DNA from: Rhodospirillales bacterium
GTDB taxonomy: Bacteria; Pseudomonadota; Alphaproteobacteria; ATCC43930; CGMCC-115725
Direction: 5' to 3'
DNA: 64,000 nt
NCBI GenBank assembly: GCA_028288725.1
Contig: JAQGIC010000033.1
Location: forward strand, 1 to 64,000
Each line of letters starts with the position of its first letter. Position 1 is the first letter of the stretch. Shown in pieces: positions 38,632 through 47,917 of this stretch. A model generated the notes under the pieces. That model searched no databases. It was not told where the DNA came from and saw only the letters and a program-made list of their open reading frames with translations. The position numbers were made by a program, and so were the translations under genes.

Positions 38632-39124
38632 TTGCCGACACACCTTTCAAAGGTGACCTCGAAGCTCGGTTGCGGGACAAGCATTTGCCCCGCGCCGTCC
38701 CCCGCCGCCCAAGTCGTGAGCGGAACCGCGCGGTCTGGACACTCCAGAACAACCCGCCTCGGTCGGTCTTCGTTCCAAGACAACGCGCGAACATCGTCTT
38801 GAATTTCATCACACCGCAAAATGTGCGGACGCATTAATCTACGCGGCCGACCAGATCGGTCAAGCAATCATGTCCGCTACTTCCATAGACTTTGAGCCGG
38901 ATTTTCGTTTGGCGGAAAGGACTGAGCCATCGCCAAACGGCTCGGCGCAAATACTGTGCATTTCGCAGCTGCGCATCTTTTTTTAGCGGTGCAAAATTTG
39001 ACACAGCAGGAGTCGCGAGCGAATCGCCGCGGCGTGGCGCCTGGGCGCGAAGTGCGACTCGGCATCTCCCACGCGGCCGAGCATAGAGCCCGGCCGCTGA
39101 AAGCCAGATTAACGGCGGGTCGGC
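38632..39124. other. Intergenic region between two minus-strand genes
   Basis: About 490 bp without a supportable gene. It should hold the phaZ promoter. Besides the palindrome at 38641-38655 I see an AT-rich stretch with eight T residues near 38980-38995 and a TTGACA at 38998-39003 on the plus strand with no clear -10 or downstream gene. A small RNA cannot be excluded. Confidence 0.4.
38641..38655 (-). promoter_or_regulatory. Inverted repeat over the phaZ ribosome-binding site
   Basis: CACCTTTCAAAGGTG is a perfect inverted repeat (7-bp arms, 1-nt centre). On the mRNA its second arm GAAAGGTG is the purine-rich ribosome site of phaZ, so it is either an operator next to the start or a small hairpin limiting translation. 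Confidence 0.45.
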
Positions 39125-39364
39125 CTATTCGCCCGGATTGTCCTTGATGTCCTGCTCGATCTGTACGGCCAGATCCTTCAGCAGACGGACGATATCCTCG
39201 CGGCTGGTCGCCTCGGCGGCGGCGTTGACGGCCGCTTCGACCATCATCACGCCGACGAGATAGCCCAGCGCGCCGCCTTCTTCGAGCGCCGCCACCAGAT
39301 GCTTGTCGGCGATGTCGGCTGCCTGGTCGTAAAGCGCTTCCATCTGGGTGTTTTCGTCGCTCAT
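39125..39364 (-). CDS. Conserved-looking small helical protein (79 aa)
   Basis: A 79-residue acidic, fully helical protein (start MSDENTQMEALYDQAADIAD). The centre is hydrophobic (GYLVGVMMVEAAVNAAAE) but interrupted by charges, so an amphipathic bundle rather than a membrane helix is likely. No family is recognised. It stands alone, divergent from sixA. Confidence 0.65.
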   Translation of the reverse strand: MSDENTQMEALYDQAADIADKHLVAALEEGGALGYLVGVMMVEAAVNAAAEATSREDIVRLLKDLAVQIEQDIKDNPGE

Positions 39365-39510
39365 GTCGTCCTCGATTTAGTACGATCGATAATGCGGCGG
39401 GACCCTATCAGGATTCGGCGATACGCCCACCAGATTTCATCGGACGGCGCTTGCGCGTCAGAGGTATCTTCGACCAAAAGCATCCTATCCTCAGGGAGTC
39501 CCCGGCGGCG

Positions 39511-39993
39511 ATGTCGATCAAGAAACTGACCCTGCTCCGCCACGCCAAGGCGGTGACGGCCCTGCCTGGCATGGATGATCACGCCCGCATGCTGAATAGC
39601 CGCGGCCGCGCCGCCGCCGCCCAGGTCGGGATCGAAACCGCCGGTGCGCGGCCGGACCTGGTGCTGTGCTCGGACGCGGCACGCACCCGCGAGACCTGGG
39701 AAATCCTCAGCCACACTTGGGAAATACTGCCGCCGGTCCTGTTCGAAAGCGGACTCTACCTGGCCTCGCCCGGCGCACTGTTGGGTCGCCTGCGCGGGCT
39801 CGCGCCCGAGATCGGCCATGCCTGGCTCATCGGCCATAATCCGGGCCTGGAGCAGTTGGCCAGCGAATTGTCCGGCCAGTTCACCGGCCTCACGACCGCC
39901 GCGCGAGCCCGGATCGAGTTCGACGGCGCTTGGCGCGCGCTGGGTGCCCCGACCGTGCGCCGGGCCGACTACTTCATCCCGGCGCGGGACTAG
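39511..39993 (+). CDS. sixA: SixA-type phosphohistidine phosphatase
   Basis: A 160-residue histidine phosphatase superfamily member. It has the catalytic RH motif LTLLRHAKA at the N-terminus, SDAARTRETWEIL in the middle and IGHNPGLEQLASEL with the second His. SixA removes phosphate from phosphohistidine in phosphorelay or PTS proteins. The ATG at 39511 follows CAGGGAG; longer frames upstream lack support. Its TAG stop forms the left edge of the full-length dispersed element that separates it from hdaA. Confidence 0.88.
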   Translation: MSIKKLTLLRHAKAVTALPGMDDHARMLNSRGRAAAAQVGIETAGARPDLVLCSDAARTRETWEILSHTWEILPPVLFESGLYLASPGALLGRLRGLAPEIGHAWLIGHNPGLEQLASELSGQFTGLTTAARARIEFDGAWRALGAPTVRRADYFIPARD

Positions 39994-40105
39994 AGCGCGA
40001 TGATATGAGGCCTGCTCGGCCTCATATCTGAATCGCTCTCTAAATCAAATATTTAGAGACTGATTCACCGATCAAACCGAGCCGGCTCGATCGGATCAGG
40101 TTCTA
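39991..40105 (+). repeat. Dispersed two-hairpin element, copy 3 (full length)
   Basis: A 115-bp copy, inverted relative to copy 1: TAGAGCGCGATGATATGAGG, then GGCCTCATATC closing the first hairpin, the CTCTAAATCAAATATTTAGAG module, and the GATCAAACCG/CGATCGGATCAGG hairpin. Its left edge gives the TAG stop of sixA (39991-39993) and its right edge the TAG stop of hdaA on the other strand (40103-40105). Confidence 0.92.
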
Positions 40106-40786
40106 ATCCACTTCCGGATAGAGCGTCCGCAGCACGTCGCGGGCGAGCGGGACGCTGACCCGGCGACGGGCGGCGAGCGAGGCCGTATCAATCGCCGACA
40201 CCAGCCGGTTGGCCGCCTCGAACGAGCGCTCCATCCGCGCCGTCAGAAAATCGACCACATCGTCGGCGACGATCAACTGCCGGTCGGCGAACAGCTTGAT
40301 CAGGACGGCGTGGATCGTTCGATCGTCCGGCGCGCCGATGGTCGCCACCGGCAGCGCCTTCAGCCGGGAACTGAGATCCGGCAGGCTGGTTCCCCAGCGC
40401 GCCGGTGCCCGATCGGCGGTCAATAACAGGCTGAGCCGGCGTTCCGCGGTGCCATTGTAGAGATGCAGCAGCGGCTGTTCGGCAGCGCGATCGGCCGCCT
40501 CGACGACGAGTGGACGGCCTGCCTCCAGCAATTCCGGCACGCTCGCGGCGTCGAGGGCGGCTCCGTCGATCAGACCGGCATCGGCGCGCGCGCGCCAGAC
40601 GCTGGCCAGATGGGTCTTGCCGGCACCGGACGGACCTTCCAGCACCAGCGCCGGCATCGGCCAGGCCGGCCAACGGTCGATCCAACCGACCGCATCCGCG
40701 TTGCTGTCGGTCACCAGAAACGCATCGCGACCGAGCGCCGGACGATGGGCCAGGTCGAGCGGCAGCTGTTTCGTCGGCGATATCAC
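40103..40786 (-). CDS. hdaA: HdaA, DnaA-related regulator of replication initiation
   Basis: A 227-residue protein related to the DnaA AAA+ region. The N-terminal QLPLDL is a beta-clamp-binding motif, as expected for Hda-type proteins that stimulate ATP hydrolysis by DnaA on the loaded clamp. ALVLEGPSGAGKTHLASVW is the Walker A region; PLVVEAADRAAEQPLLHLYN stands at Walker B; LPDLSSRLKALPV carries the sensor/arginine-finger box. It starts with GTG at 40786, overlapping the perM stop (GTGA), so the two are coupled. The order with perM and DUF2066 is common in alphaproteobacteria. Confidence 0.92.
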   Translation of the reverse strand: MISPTKQLPLDLAHRPALGRDAFLVTDSNADAVGWIDRWPAWPMPALVLEGPSGAGKTHLASVWRARADAGLIDGAALDAASVPELLEAGRPLVVEAADRAAEQPLLHLYNGTAERRLSLLLTADRAPARWGTSLPDLSSRLKALPVATIGAPDDRTIHAVLIKLFADRQLIVADDVVDFLTARMERSFEAANRLVSAIDTASLAARRRVSVPLARDVLRTLYPEVD

Positions 40787-41898
40787 GGCGCGCCGCCGAC
40801 CGGCGGCTCGCCGCCGCAGGGGTTATGGACCGGCGTCGCGTTGGCCGGATCGTAGAGCGAGCTCAGCAGATAGCGCTTCAGCGCGAAGCGGACCAGCACG
40901 CCGATGACGGCAGCCATCGGCACCGCGATCAGCACGCCGACGAAGCCGAACAGCGCGCCGAACGCGAGCAGCGAAAAGATCAGCCAGACCGGATGCAGAT
41001 TGACCCGGTCGCCGACCAGCTTCGGCGTGATGATATTGCCTTCGAGCGCCTGGCCGACGACGAAAAGCACCAGGATCGCGAGCGGCTTGTGCCAGGCGCC
41101 GAACTGGGCAAAGCCGAGCGCCACCGAGATCAGCCCGCCGGTGATGCCGCCCAGGAACGGAATGAAGATCAGCGCACCGCAGACCAGACCCAGCACCAGA
41201 CCGAAATCCAATCCGACGATGGTCAGCCCCAGCCCGTAGAACAGGCCCATCAGCAGACAGACCGACGCCTGGCCGCGCAGGAAGCCGCTCAGGGTCTGGT
41301 TGATCAGGTGCGCCTGGTCGCGAATCGTGGCGGCATGCTCGCGCGGCAGCCAGGAATCGATCGTCGCCAGCAGCACTTCCCAATCGCGTAGCAGAAAGAA
41401 CGCGACGATCGGCGTGATGAAGATGAGCGACAGCACGTTGGCGACCGCGACTCCGCCGGTCAGCAGCGAGGTAATCACCCGGCCCGCGCCGGCGAGGATA
41501 TCGCCGATCTTGGCGCTCGCCGCATCGCGCAGCTTGACGACCTGGTCGGGATCGAGCCGATCCTGCAGCAGCGCCAGGAACTGGTCCAATTCGTCGCGCG
41601 CCAGCTTCAGATAGGCGGGGAAACGACCGACCAGCGTGACGATCTGCGTTTCCAGCAGCGGCACCAGCAGCAGAATGAAGGCGACGATCAGGGCCAGGAA
41701 CGCGAACAGCACGAGCACCGAGCCGACCGAGCGCGGCACCCGCAGCCGATCCAGCCGATTGACGAACGGGTCGAGCAGAAAGGCGATGGCCGAGCCCATG
41801 ACGAACGGCAGGAGGATGCTGCTCAAACGGTTGAGCGCGTAGGCGAAAATCGCCACGGCCACGATCCAGAACAGCGTACGGCCCCAAGCCTGGTTCAT
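40783..41898 (-). CDS. PerM/AI-2E exporter family membrane protein
   Basis: A 371-residue inner-membrane protein with about eight hydrophobic helices. Family features are RLSSILLPFVMGSAIAFLLDP near the N-terminus, a charged cytoplasmic stretch (LDQFLALLQDRLDPDQVVKL), and the C-terminal FIPFLGGITGGLISV and VVGQALEGNIITPKLVGD segments. Members are variously linked to AI-2 export, sodium/proton exchange and permease functions; the substrate is unassigned here. The ATG at 41898 follows GGAAGAGG; a GTG two codons earlier is an alternative. Confidence 0.9.
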   Translation of the reverse strand: MNQAWGRTLFWIVAVAIFAYALNRLSSILLPFVMGSAIAFLLDPFVNRLDRLRVPRSVGSVLVLFAFLALIVAFILLLVPLLETQIVTLVGRFPAYLKLARDELDQFLALLQDRLDPDQVVKLRDAASAKIGDILAGAGRVITSLLTGGVAVANVLSLIFITPIVAFFLLRDWEVLLATIDSWLPREHAATIRDQAHLINQTLSGFLRGQASVCLLMGLFYGLGLTIVGLDFGLVLGLVCGALIFIPFLGGITGGLISVALGFAQFGAWHKPLAILVLFVVGQALEGNIITPKLVGDRVNLHPVWLIFSLLAFGALFGFVGVLIAVPMAAVIGVLVRFALKRYLLSSLYDPANATPVHNPCGGEPPVGGAP

Positions 41899-41999
41899 CG
41901 GCACCTCTTCCTTCGACCGCCGGACCCTTCCGGCGGTCGTCCCCTATTCGAGTATCGCAGATAGGGTATCCAGGTCGACTCGATCGTCTCCGTTCGCGT

Positions 42000-43178
42000 T
42001 TAGTCGTCGCTGGATCCGCTTTCCGTCGGCACGGGTGCCACCGTCTTCGCCGCGCCGATCGGCGTCCGCAGGGCGAGCGTCGCAAGCGGATCGCCCGGCT
42101 GGAACACCAGATCCTGCTGGGCAAAGCCGATTTTCAGCAGGTTCGCATCGCCGCGCACCCGCAGCCTGAGATGAACCTCGTTCCGCGCAAACAGATCGAC
42201 CTGCTGGCCGCGCACGAACGGAATCCGGGTCAGGCGATCGCGCACGGCGCCCCAATCGGCGGCACTGGTGATCGGCACGTTGACCGACAGGATGGTTTCC
42301 TGATCGCCGCCGCCGAGCGTCAGGCTCTTCCATTTATCCTCGAGCGCCTTTTCGGTGGCGGCGACCGCGGCGGCATAGAGCGCCGCATCCGGCTTGCCGC
42401 CGGAGACCTGGCCGGAAACCTGGATGGTGACAGGATCGGCCATCCCGTCCGGGCTGTAGCGCGAGACCGTCACGTCGATCCCATCGGTACCCGGCACCGC
42501 GAGCGCCACGACCACGTCACCGCCGTCGTAATTCTTCGATAGTGCCTGCAGGTGTTCCGGCGTCGGTTTGGCGACGTCGGGGATGTCGAACGCCTGGACG
42601 TCGGCCAGATCGCCGGACGGAAGGATCCAGGGCACCAGTCCGGCTTTGCCGTCGGCGGCGGACCAGGCGGCAAGCCACGGATTGGGATCGTCCCACAACC
42701 GGGTCGTACCGCCGGCCTGAAGCGCCGGCACGATCACCACCGGCTTGCTGGCCAATTCCGTCACGTTCAGATGCGCGTCGCGCAGCAGTTTGCGCACGCC
42801 GTTCGGGCTGAAGCGGTAGGTGTAGCTGGCCAGATAGCGGACCGACGAGCTGTGCTCGTCCTTGACCTCGAAATCCTGCATCAGCTTGTTGATGGTGTCG
42901 TCGGGCGGCTGCGGTAGGCGCGCCCAGTCGGTCTTGGCGGTCAGCCGCTCGAGCAATTGGCGGAACGCCTTGTGCACGCCCTGGGCCCTGGCCGCCTCGC
43001 GTGCCTGGACCGAGCTTTGCGCGGTGGCGTCGACCGGCACGTCGGCGACGACATAGGCCGGAGGAAAGCCGGCAGCGGCCGACGGCTCTGCCCGCAGGAG
43101 AACGGCCAGCGCCAAAATGGCGGCGCTCAAAGCACCGAACCGTGTCATGCGCAAGCCAGGGAAGCGTCGCTCGATCAT
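42000..43178 (-). CDS. DUF2066 family secreted protein
   Basis: A 392-residue protein with a signal peptide after MTRFGALSAAILALAVLL (a start at that internal ATG, near 43148, is equally plausible). The mature part begins YVVADVPVDATAQSSVQARE and continues AFRQLLERLTAKTDWARL, which are the hallmarks of DUF2066. Later segments RLWDDPNPWLAAW and SADWGAVRDRLTRIPFV also fit. Its function is unknown. It sits between purM (divergent) and perM-hdaA, a conserved alphaproteobacterial neighbourhood. Confidence 0.88.
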   Translation of the reverse strand: MIERRFPGLRMTRFGALSAAILALAVLLRAEPSAAAGFPPAYVVADVPVDATAQSSVQAREAARAQGVHKAFRQLLERLTAKTDWARLPQPPDDTINKLMQDFEVKDEHSSSVRYLASYTYRFSPNGVRKLLRDAHLNVTELASKPVVIVPALQAGGTTRLWDDPNPWLAAWSAADGKAGLVPWILPSGDLADVQAFDIPDVAKPTPEHLQALSKNYDGGDVVVALAVPGTDGIDVTVSRYSPDGMADPVTIQVSGQVSGGKPDAALYAAAVAATEKALEDKWKSLTLGGGDQETILSVNVPITSAADWGAVRDRLTRIPFVRGQQVDLFARNEVHLRLRVRGDANLLKIGFAQQDLVFQPGDPLATLALRTPIGAAKTVAPVPTESGSSDD

Positions 43179-43301
43179 TGAAGTCCGTCCCGTTTCAAGT
43201 ATGGTCGCGCCATCATGTTGCCCTATGGGTCAGGTCGCGCCCGATCCGATTTAACTGGCCGCTAAACTGGCCGCGCCGCCCGTATAACGCGCAAGGAAGC
43301 C

Positions 43302-44356
<1,055 letters not shown>

Positions 44357-44369
<13 letters not shown>

Positions 44370-45010
44370 AGGTCGGCGTTCTCGTTTCGGGCAACGGCTC
44401 GAATCTCCAGACACTGATCGATCTATGCGCGACGCCGGGTTTCCCGGCCGAGATCGCGCTGGTCATCTCGAACAAGCCCGGCGTCATGGCGCTCGAGCGG
44501 GCGGCCCGCGCCGGGATTGCGACGCAGGTCATCCCGCATCGGGATTTTCCGGACCGGCTGGCGTTCGACCAGGCGATCGATGCGGTCTTCCGGGCGAACG
44601 GTATCGAGTTCATCTGCCTCGCAGGCTTTCTTCGGGTGCTGAGCGAGATGTTTGTCGAGCTGTGGCACAACAAGATCATCAACATCCACCCGTCGCTGCT
44701 GCCCAGCTTCAAGGGCCTGCATACCCATGCCCAGGCGCTTGCCGCCGGCGTGCGTTTCCATGGCTGCACCGTCCATATCGTGCGCCCGGTGCTGGACGAT
44801 GGTCCGATCCTGGTGCAAGCCGCCGTACCGGTGCTCGCCGGGGACGACGAGCAATCGCTCGCCGCGCGCGTGCTGAAGGCCGAGCATCAGGCCTATCCGC
44901 TGGCGCTCAAGCTGATCGCCCAGGGGCGTGTCCAAATCGACGGCACCCGCGCCCTGATCGACGGCAAGGCACCCGGGCCGGCGGCGTTGCTGATGAATCC
45001 GCAGGAATAG
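44357..45010 (+). CDS. purN: Phosphoribosylglycinamide formyltransferase
   Basis: A 217-residue GAR transformylase using 10-formyl-tetrahydrofolate. Seen: [13 protein letters not shown] at the N-terminus, the catalytic [20 protein letters not shown] (Asn and His), the Asp-containing [18 protein letters not shown], and [15 protein letters not shown]. It begins within the purM 3' end, so translation is coupled. The frame stays open upstream but the ATG at 44357 gives the standard N-terminus. Confidence 0.96.
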
Positions 45011-45097
45011 TGCCGGCCCCTCTTGCCAAGCCCGCCCGGTCGAGGGTAACACCCGATATCGGTTTTTCCCTTTATGGCTTCACTCGAGGATTTTGCG

Positions 45098-45220
45098 ATG
45101 GCTGATACCGAACTCATGCGGCACCAGCAGATCTGGCACAGCTTCACCAACTTCGTGAAGTTCGGCACCGGCGCCGTGCTGCTTCTCGTCGTCTTCCTCT
45201 GGTTCGTCCTGGTCGTCTGA
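45098..45220 (+). CDS. aa3-type cytochrome c oxidase subunit IV (40 aa)
   Basis: A 40-residue protein with the soluble start MADTELMRHQQIWHSFTNFV and one C-terminal membrane helix (GTGAVLLLVVFLWFVLVV). This matches the tiny bacterial aa3 oxidase subunit IV (COX4_pro_2) of alphaproteobacteria, which packs on the oxidase membrane face and is often encoded away from the main oxidase genes, as here. A good GAGGA ribosome site lies 7 bp before the ATG, and a hairpin terminator follows. Confidence 0.85.
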   Translation: MADTELMRHQQIWHSFTNFVKFGTGAVLLLVVFLWFVLVV

Positions 45221-45235
45221 CCCGGATCGTGCCGG

Positions 45236-45275
45236 AACCGCCGCCGGGCTCGCGCCCGCGCGGCGGTTTTCGTTT
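45236..45275 (+). terminator. Rho-independent terminator after cox subunit IV
   Basis: AACCGCCGC (45236-45244) pairs with GCGGCGGTT (45260-45268), with a T-rich TTCGTTT run after it. Confidence 0.75.
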
Positions 45276-45283
45276 GAAGGCCG

Positions 45284-46099
45284 TTATTTTTGGCCGAAGC
45301 CCTCGGAGAGCGCAGCCTTAAGAACCCTCGAGAAAACCTCGTTTTCATCGTTCTGAAATTCCGCATCGAGCCGACGGGAGTCCTCGAGCATCGCCGCCAT
45401 GTCCCGGCCTTGCCACACCAGCCGCCTGAACGAATTCCAGACGAATTCGGTCGCAGCCACGCTATCGGCTTGAATTTGAGAACTGTCGCCAAGCTTTGAC
45501 AGCGATGTTGCGAACGGCACGATCACGTAGGCCTTCAATTTTCCCATCGCGATCAAATCTCTCAGCGCCAGATCATACGGGCGGTCGATCCTTTCCCGCT
45601 CCATCAGGTCCAGTATTTTTCGCTTCGCGTTCCTATGTACGATGTAGGATGTCGCTCCCGCAAATTGAAAATCGCCTTTTATTTCCATATAATAATGTTC
45701 GCTATTCTTTCTAGCCTTTCTTGCCAAAAAGAAAAAATTCAACATCGCCATTATTCCGGGAATGCATAAGTCTGAAAAAATTATATCCCAACCACTCTCT
45801 TCAAGATTCGCCCTCGTATTGTCGATTATGCCGATCGAATACTTCGAAAACAGCACATCGTCCTCCGCGATCAGAACATCTTCCTCGTGCGCGAGGGATG
45901 TTCTCAACGCCTTGAGATGACTGAGATAACAAGCTTTTTCGCCGGCACGAACATCGCCTTCGATGCCACGGGCCTCGACCGAGGCGATATCGACGGCCGG
46001 CACGCAATAGATAGAGCGATCGCTGCATTCGCCAAAATTACGCTCGACGAAAGCGCGACGGTCCGTGGCGTTTTCCAGATTTATGAAAAGATACTTCAT
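45284..46099 (-). CDS. Family 25 glycosyltransferase (LPS-type)
   Basis: A 271-residue cytosolic GT25 enzyme. The start MKYLFINLENATDRRAFVE gives the family N-terminus. GEKACYLSHLKALRTSLAH is the conserved Cys/Ser/His region and VLIAEDDVLFSKY contains the acidic EDD motif for metal and sugar nucleotide. GT25 proteins add galactose or related sugars to lipooligosaccharide cores. The coding region, especially 45600-45800, is distinctly richer in A/T than its neighbours and uses codons rare in the window, suggesting acquisition from elsewhere. It interrupts purN and ndk. Confidence 0.85.
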   Translation of the reverse strand: MKYLFINLENATDRRAFVERNFGECSDRSIYCVPAVDIASVEARGIEGDVRAGEKACYLSHLKALRTSLAHEEDVLIAEDDVLFSKYSIGIIDNTRANLEESGWDIIFSDLCIPGIMAMLNFFFLARKARKNSEHYYMEIKGDFQFAGATSYIVHRNAKRKILDLMERERIDRPYDLALRDLIAMGKLKAYVIVPFATSLSKLGDSSQIQADSVAATEFVWNSFRRLVWQGRDMAAMLEDSRRLDAEFQNDENEVFSRVLKAALSEGFGQK

Positions 46100-46340
46100 G
46101 CGTTCGGGCGCCCGGCAAGCTGGTTCGATCGCGGCCCCTTGGCGCAACCGACCGCGATGCTAGTTCACGGCCTCGGCAAGCGCCATCCTCGCCAGCTTGC
46201 CGCCGCCTGATCCGGGGGGAGTTCGATCAAAGGTGCGGACAATCTGCCCCTTCGGGCGTGCTGAAATACCAGCGCAAGAAGCGGAACGCCGCCCGGGACG
46301 ACAGATCCCAGGGTTTGCTCTCCCACACAGGAGCAGCCCC

Positions 46341-46808
46341 ATGAATTTCCGCATCATCGGCCTTTCGCCCGAGCCCTTCCGCCATCTGTTCGGTCTGTCC
46401 GACGCGGACCTGGTCCGCCACAACGCCCGGCGCTACGTCGCCGACAACGCTACGGGCTATCCGGACCGGGTCGAAGTCCGCGACGCCGAACCGGGCGAAA
46501 GCGTTCTGCTGGTCAATTACGAGCATCAGCCGGCCCTGACGCCCTATCGCGCCAGCCATGCCGTGTTCATCCGCGAGGGTGCGGAGCAGACCTATGACCG
46601 GATCGGCGAGATCCCGCCGGCGCTGAGCGCTCGGCTGATCGGTCTGCGGGCGTTCGACGCGGACCATATGATCGTCGATGCCGATATCGCCGACGGCTCG
46701 GCGCTGGAGCCGCTGATCCGTCGGCTGCTGGCCAAGCCGGAAGTGGCCTATCTCCATGCCCATTTCGCCAAGCGCGGCTGCTACGCCGCCCGGATCGAGC
46801 GGGCCTGA
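46341..46808 (+). CDS. DUF1203 family protein
   Basis: A 155-residue protein starting MNFRIIGLSPEPFRHLFGLS after a CAGGAG ribosome site. Segments RRYVADNATGYPDRVEVRDA, GESVLLVNYEHQPALTPYRASHAVFIRE (read as adjoining pieces) and the Cys-containing HAHFAKRGCYAARIERA end are typical of DUF1203. The function is unknown. It is convergent with ndk and shares a terminator with it. Confidence 0.85.
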   Translation: MNFRIIGLSPEPFRHLFGLSDADLVRHNARRYVADNATGYPDRVEVRDAEPGESVLLVNYEHQPALTPYRASHAVFIREGAEQTYDRIGEIPPALSARLIGLRAFDADHMIVDADIADGSALEPLIRRLLAKPEVAYLHAHFAKRGCYAARIERA

Positions 46809-46815
46809 AATAAGA

Positions 46816-46847
46816 AAACCGCCGCCGGAGCGATCCGGCGGCGGTTT
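46816..46847. terminator. Bidirectional hairpin terminator
   Basis: AAACCGCCGCCGGA (46816-46829) and TCCGGCGGCGGTTT (46834-46847) are perfect 14-bp arms with a 4-nt loop GCGA, lying between the convergent DUF1203 and ndk stops, with A and T tracts on the flanks. Confidence 0.88.
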
Positions 46848-46874
46848 CCCTGTCTTCAGATGATCGCCCGGGAC

Positions 46875-47297
46875 TTAGGCGACGATCTCCAAACCGGCGA
46901 AGAAGAACGCGATCTCGTTCGCGGCATTCTCCAGGCTGTCCGAACCATGAACCGAATTCGCCTCGATCGACTCGGCGAAATCCTTGCGGATCGTGCCGGC
47001 GGCGGCGTTCGTCGGGTTGGTGGCGCCCATGATCTCACGATTCTTGGCGACGGCGTTCTCGCCCTCGAGCACCTGAACCACGACCGGACCGGAGGTCATG
47101 AACGAGACCAGGTCCTTGAAGAACGGCCGCTCGCGATGCACGCCGTAGAACTCGCCGGCGACGGCATCGCTCATCAGGATGCGCTTCTGGGCGACGATCT
47201 TCAGGCCGGCGTCTTCGAAGCGGGCGTTGATCTTGCCGGTCAGGTTCCGGCGCGTCGCGTCGGGCTTGAGAATCGAAAGGGTACGTTCGATGGCCAT
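46875..47297 (-). CDS. ndk: Nucleoside diphosphate kinase
   Basis: A 140-residue NDK balancing nucleoside triphosphate pools. Landmarks are [36 protein letters not shown] (here [15 protein letters not shown]), [20 protein letters not shown] and [15 protein letters not shown] with the phospho-acceptor His. The start at 47297 with a GGAG ribosome site gives the standard length; the longer frame upstream is not needed. Confidence 0.97.
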   Translation of the reverse strand: MAIERTLSILKPDATRRNLTGKINARFEDAGLKIVAQKRILMSDAVAGEFYGVHRERPFFKDLVSFMTSGPVVVQVLEGENAVAKNREIMGATNPTNAAAGTIRKDFAESIEANSVHGSDSLENAANEIAFFFAGLEIVA

Positions 47298-47443
47298 GGC
47301 CGGGTCTCCAGAGCATGGGGAAAGGGATCCGACGGCAGCACCGTCGTGAAAAGGTGGCGCCTTATAGCCGCAAGCACGGAGCGGGGCAACGGCTTCACCA
47401 GCAGGCAAGCCTTGCGTTCAAACCGTGCGTCCGGACCGGGCGT

Positions 47444-47893
47444 TCAGGCTTTCCGTTCCCAGGCGCCGTTCGGCTTCTGCTGCCAATAGGCCAGCTGATG
47501 GCCGGCGGCCTGATAGCGCTTCCAGCGCGCCCGGGCCGCGGTCAACTGGGCGTCGTCGCCCCCGTCGAACAGGTCGAGGCAGCGCTTGAACCCGGCGATC
47601 TCCGCCATCTCGGCGCCGCCGACCTGGGCCAGCAGGTCGGCGCCGTTGGGATTTTCGTCCATTGCGGTCAGGTAGATCGGCTGATCCGCCGCATGGCCGT
47701 CCTTGGCGCTGCCGTGCGGCAAAAACGCGCCGGCATCATAAAGCCAGAGCTGCTGCACCAGCCGTTCGACCTGGGCTTCGTCCGGCGCGCGGACGAGCGC
47801 CCGCATACCGGCGCCCAGCGCCTTTTCGAGGAGGCGCGGCAGCGCCTCCTCGAGCGGGCTTCGTTGCAGATGGTAAAAGCCGATCTCGGTCAT
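47444..47893 (-). CDS. holC: DNA polymerase III chi subunit
   Basis: A 149-residue HolC protein: EIGFYHLQRSPLEEALPRLL at the N-terminus, then GMRALVRAPDEAQVERLVQQLW and FLPHGSAKDGHAADQPIYLT, the typical FLPHG segment. Chi links the clamp-loader complex to SSB. It starts 24 bp after pepA and is probably co-transcribed with it, as in many proteobacteria. Confidence 0.93.
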   Translation of the reverse strand: MTEIGFYHLQRSPLEEALPRLLEKALGAGMRALVRAPDEAQVERLVQQLWLYDAGAFLPHGSAKDGHAADQPIYLTAMDENPNGADLLAQVGGAEMAEIAGFKRCLDLFDGGDDAQLTAARARWKRYQAAGHQLAYWQQKPNGAWERKA

Positions 47894-47917
47894 GAGCCGG
47901 GCTTCCGGTCCTTAAGC

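Noticed and set aside
38998-39026. TTGACA promoter for a small RNA
   Set aside because: No matching -10 at 16-18 bp and no terminator before the next gene, which is on the other strand.
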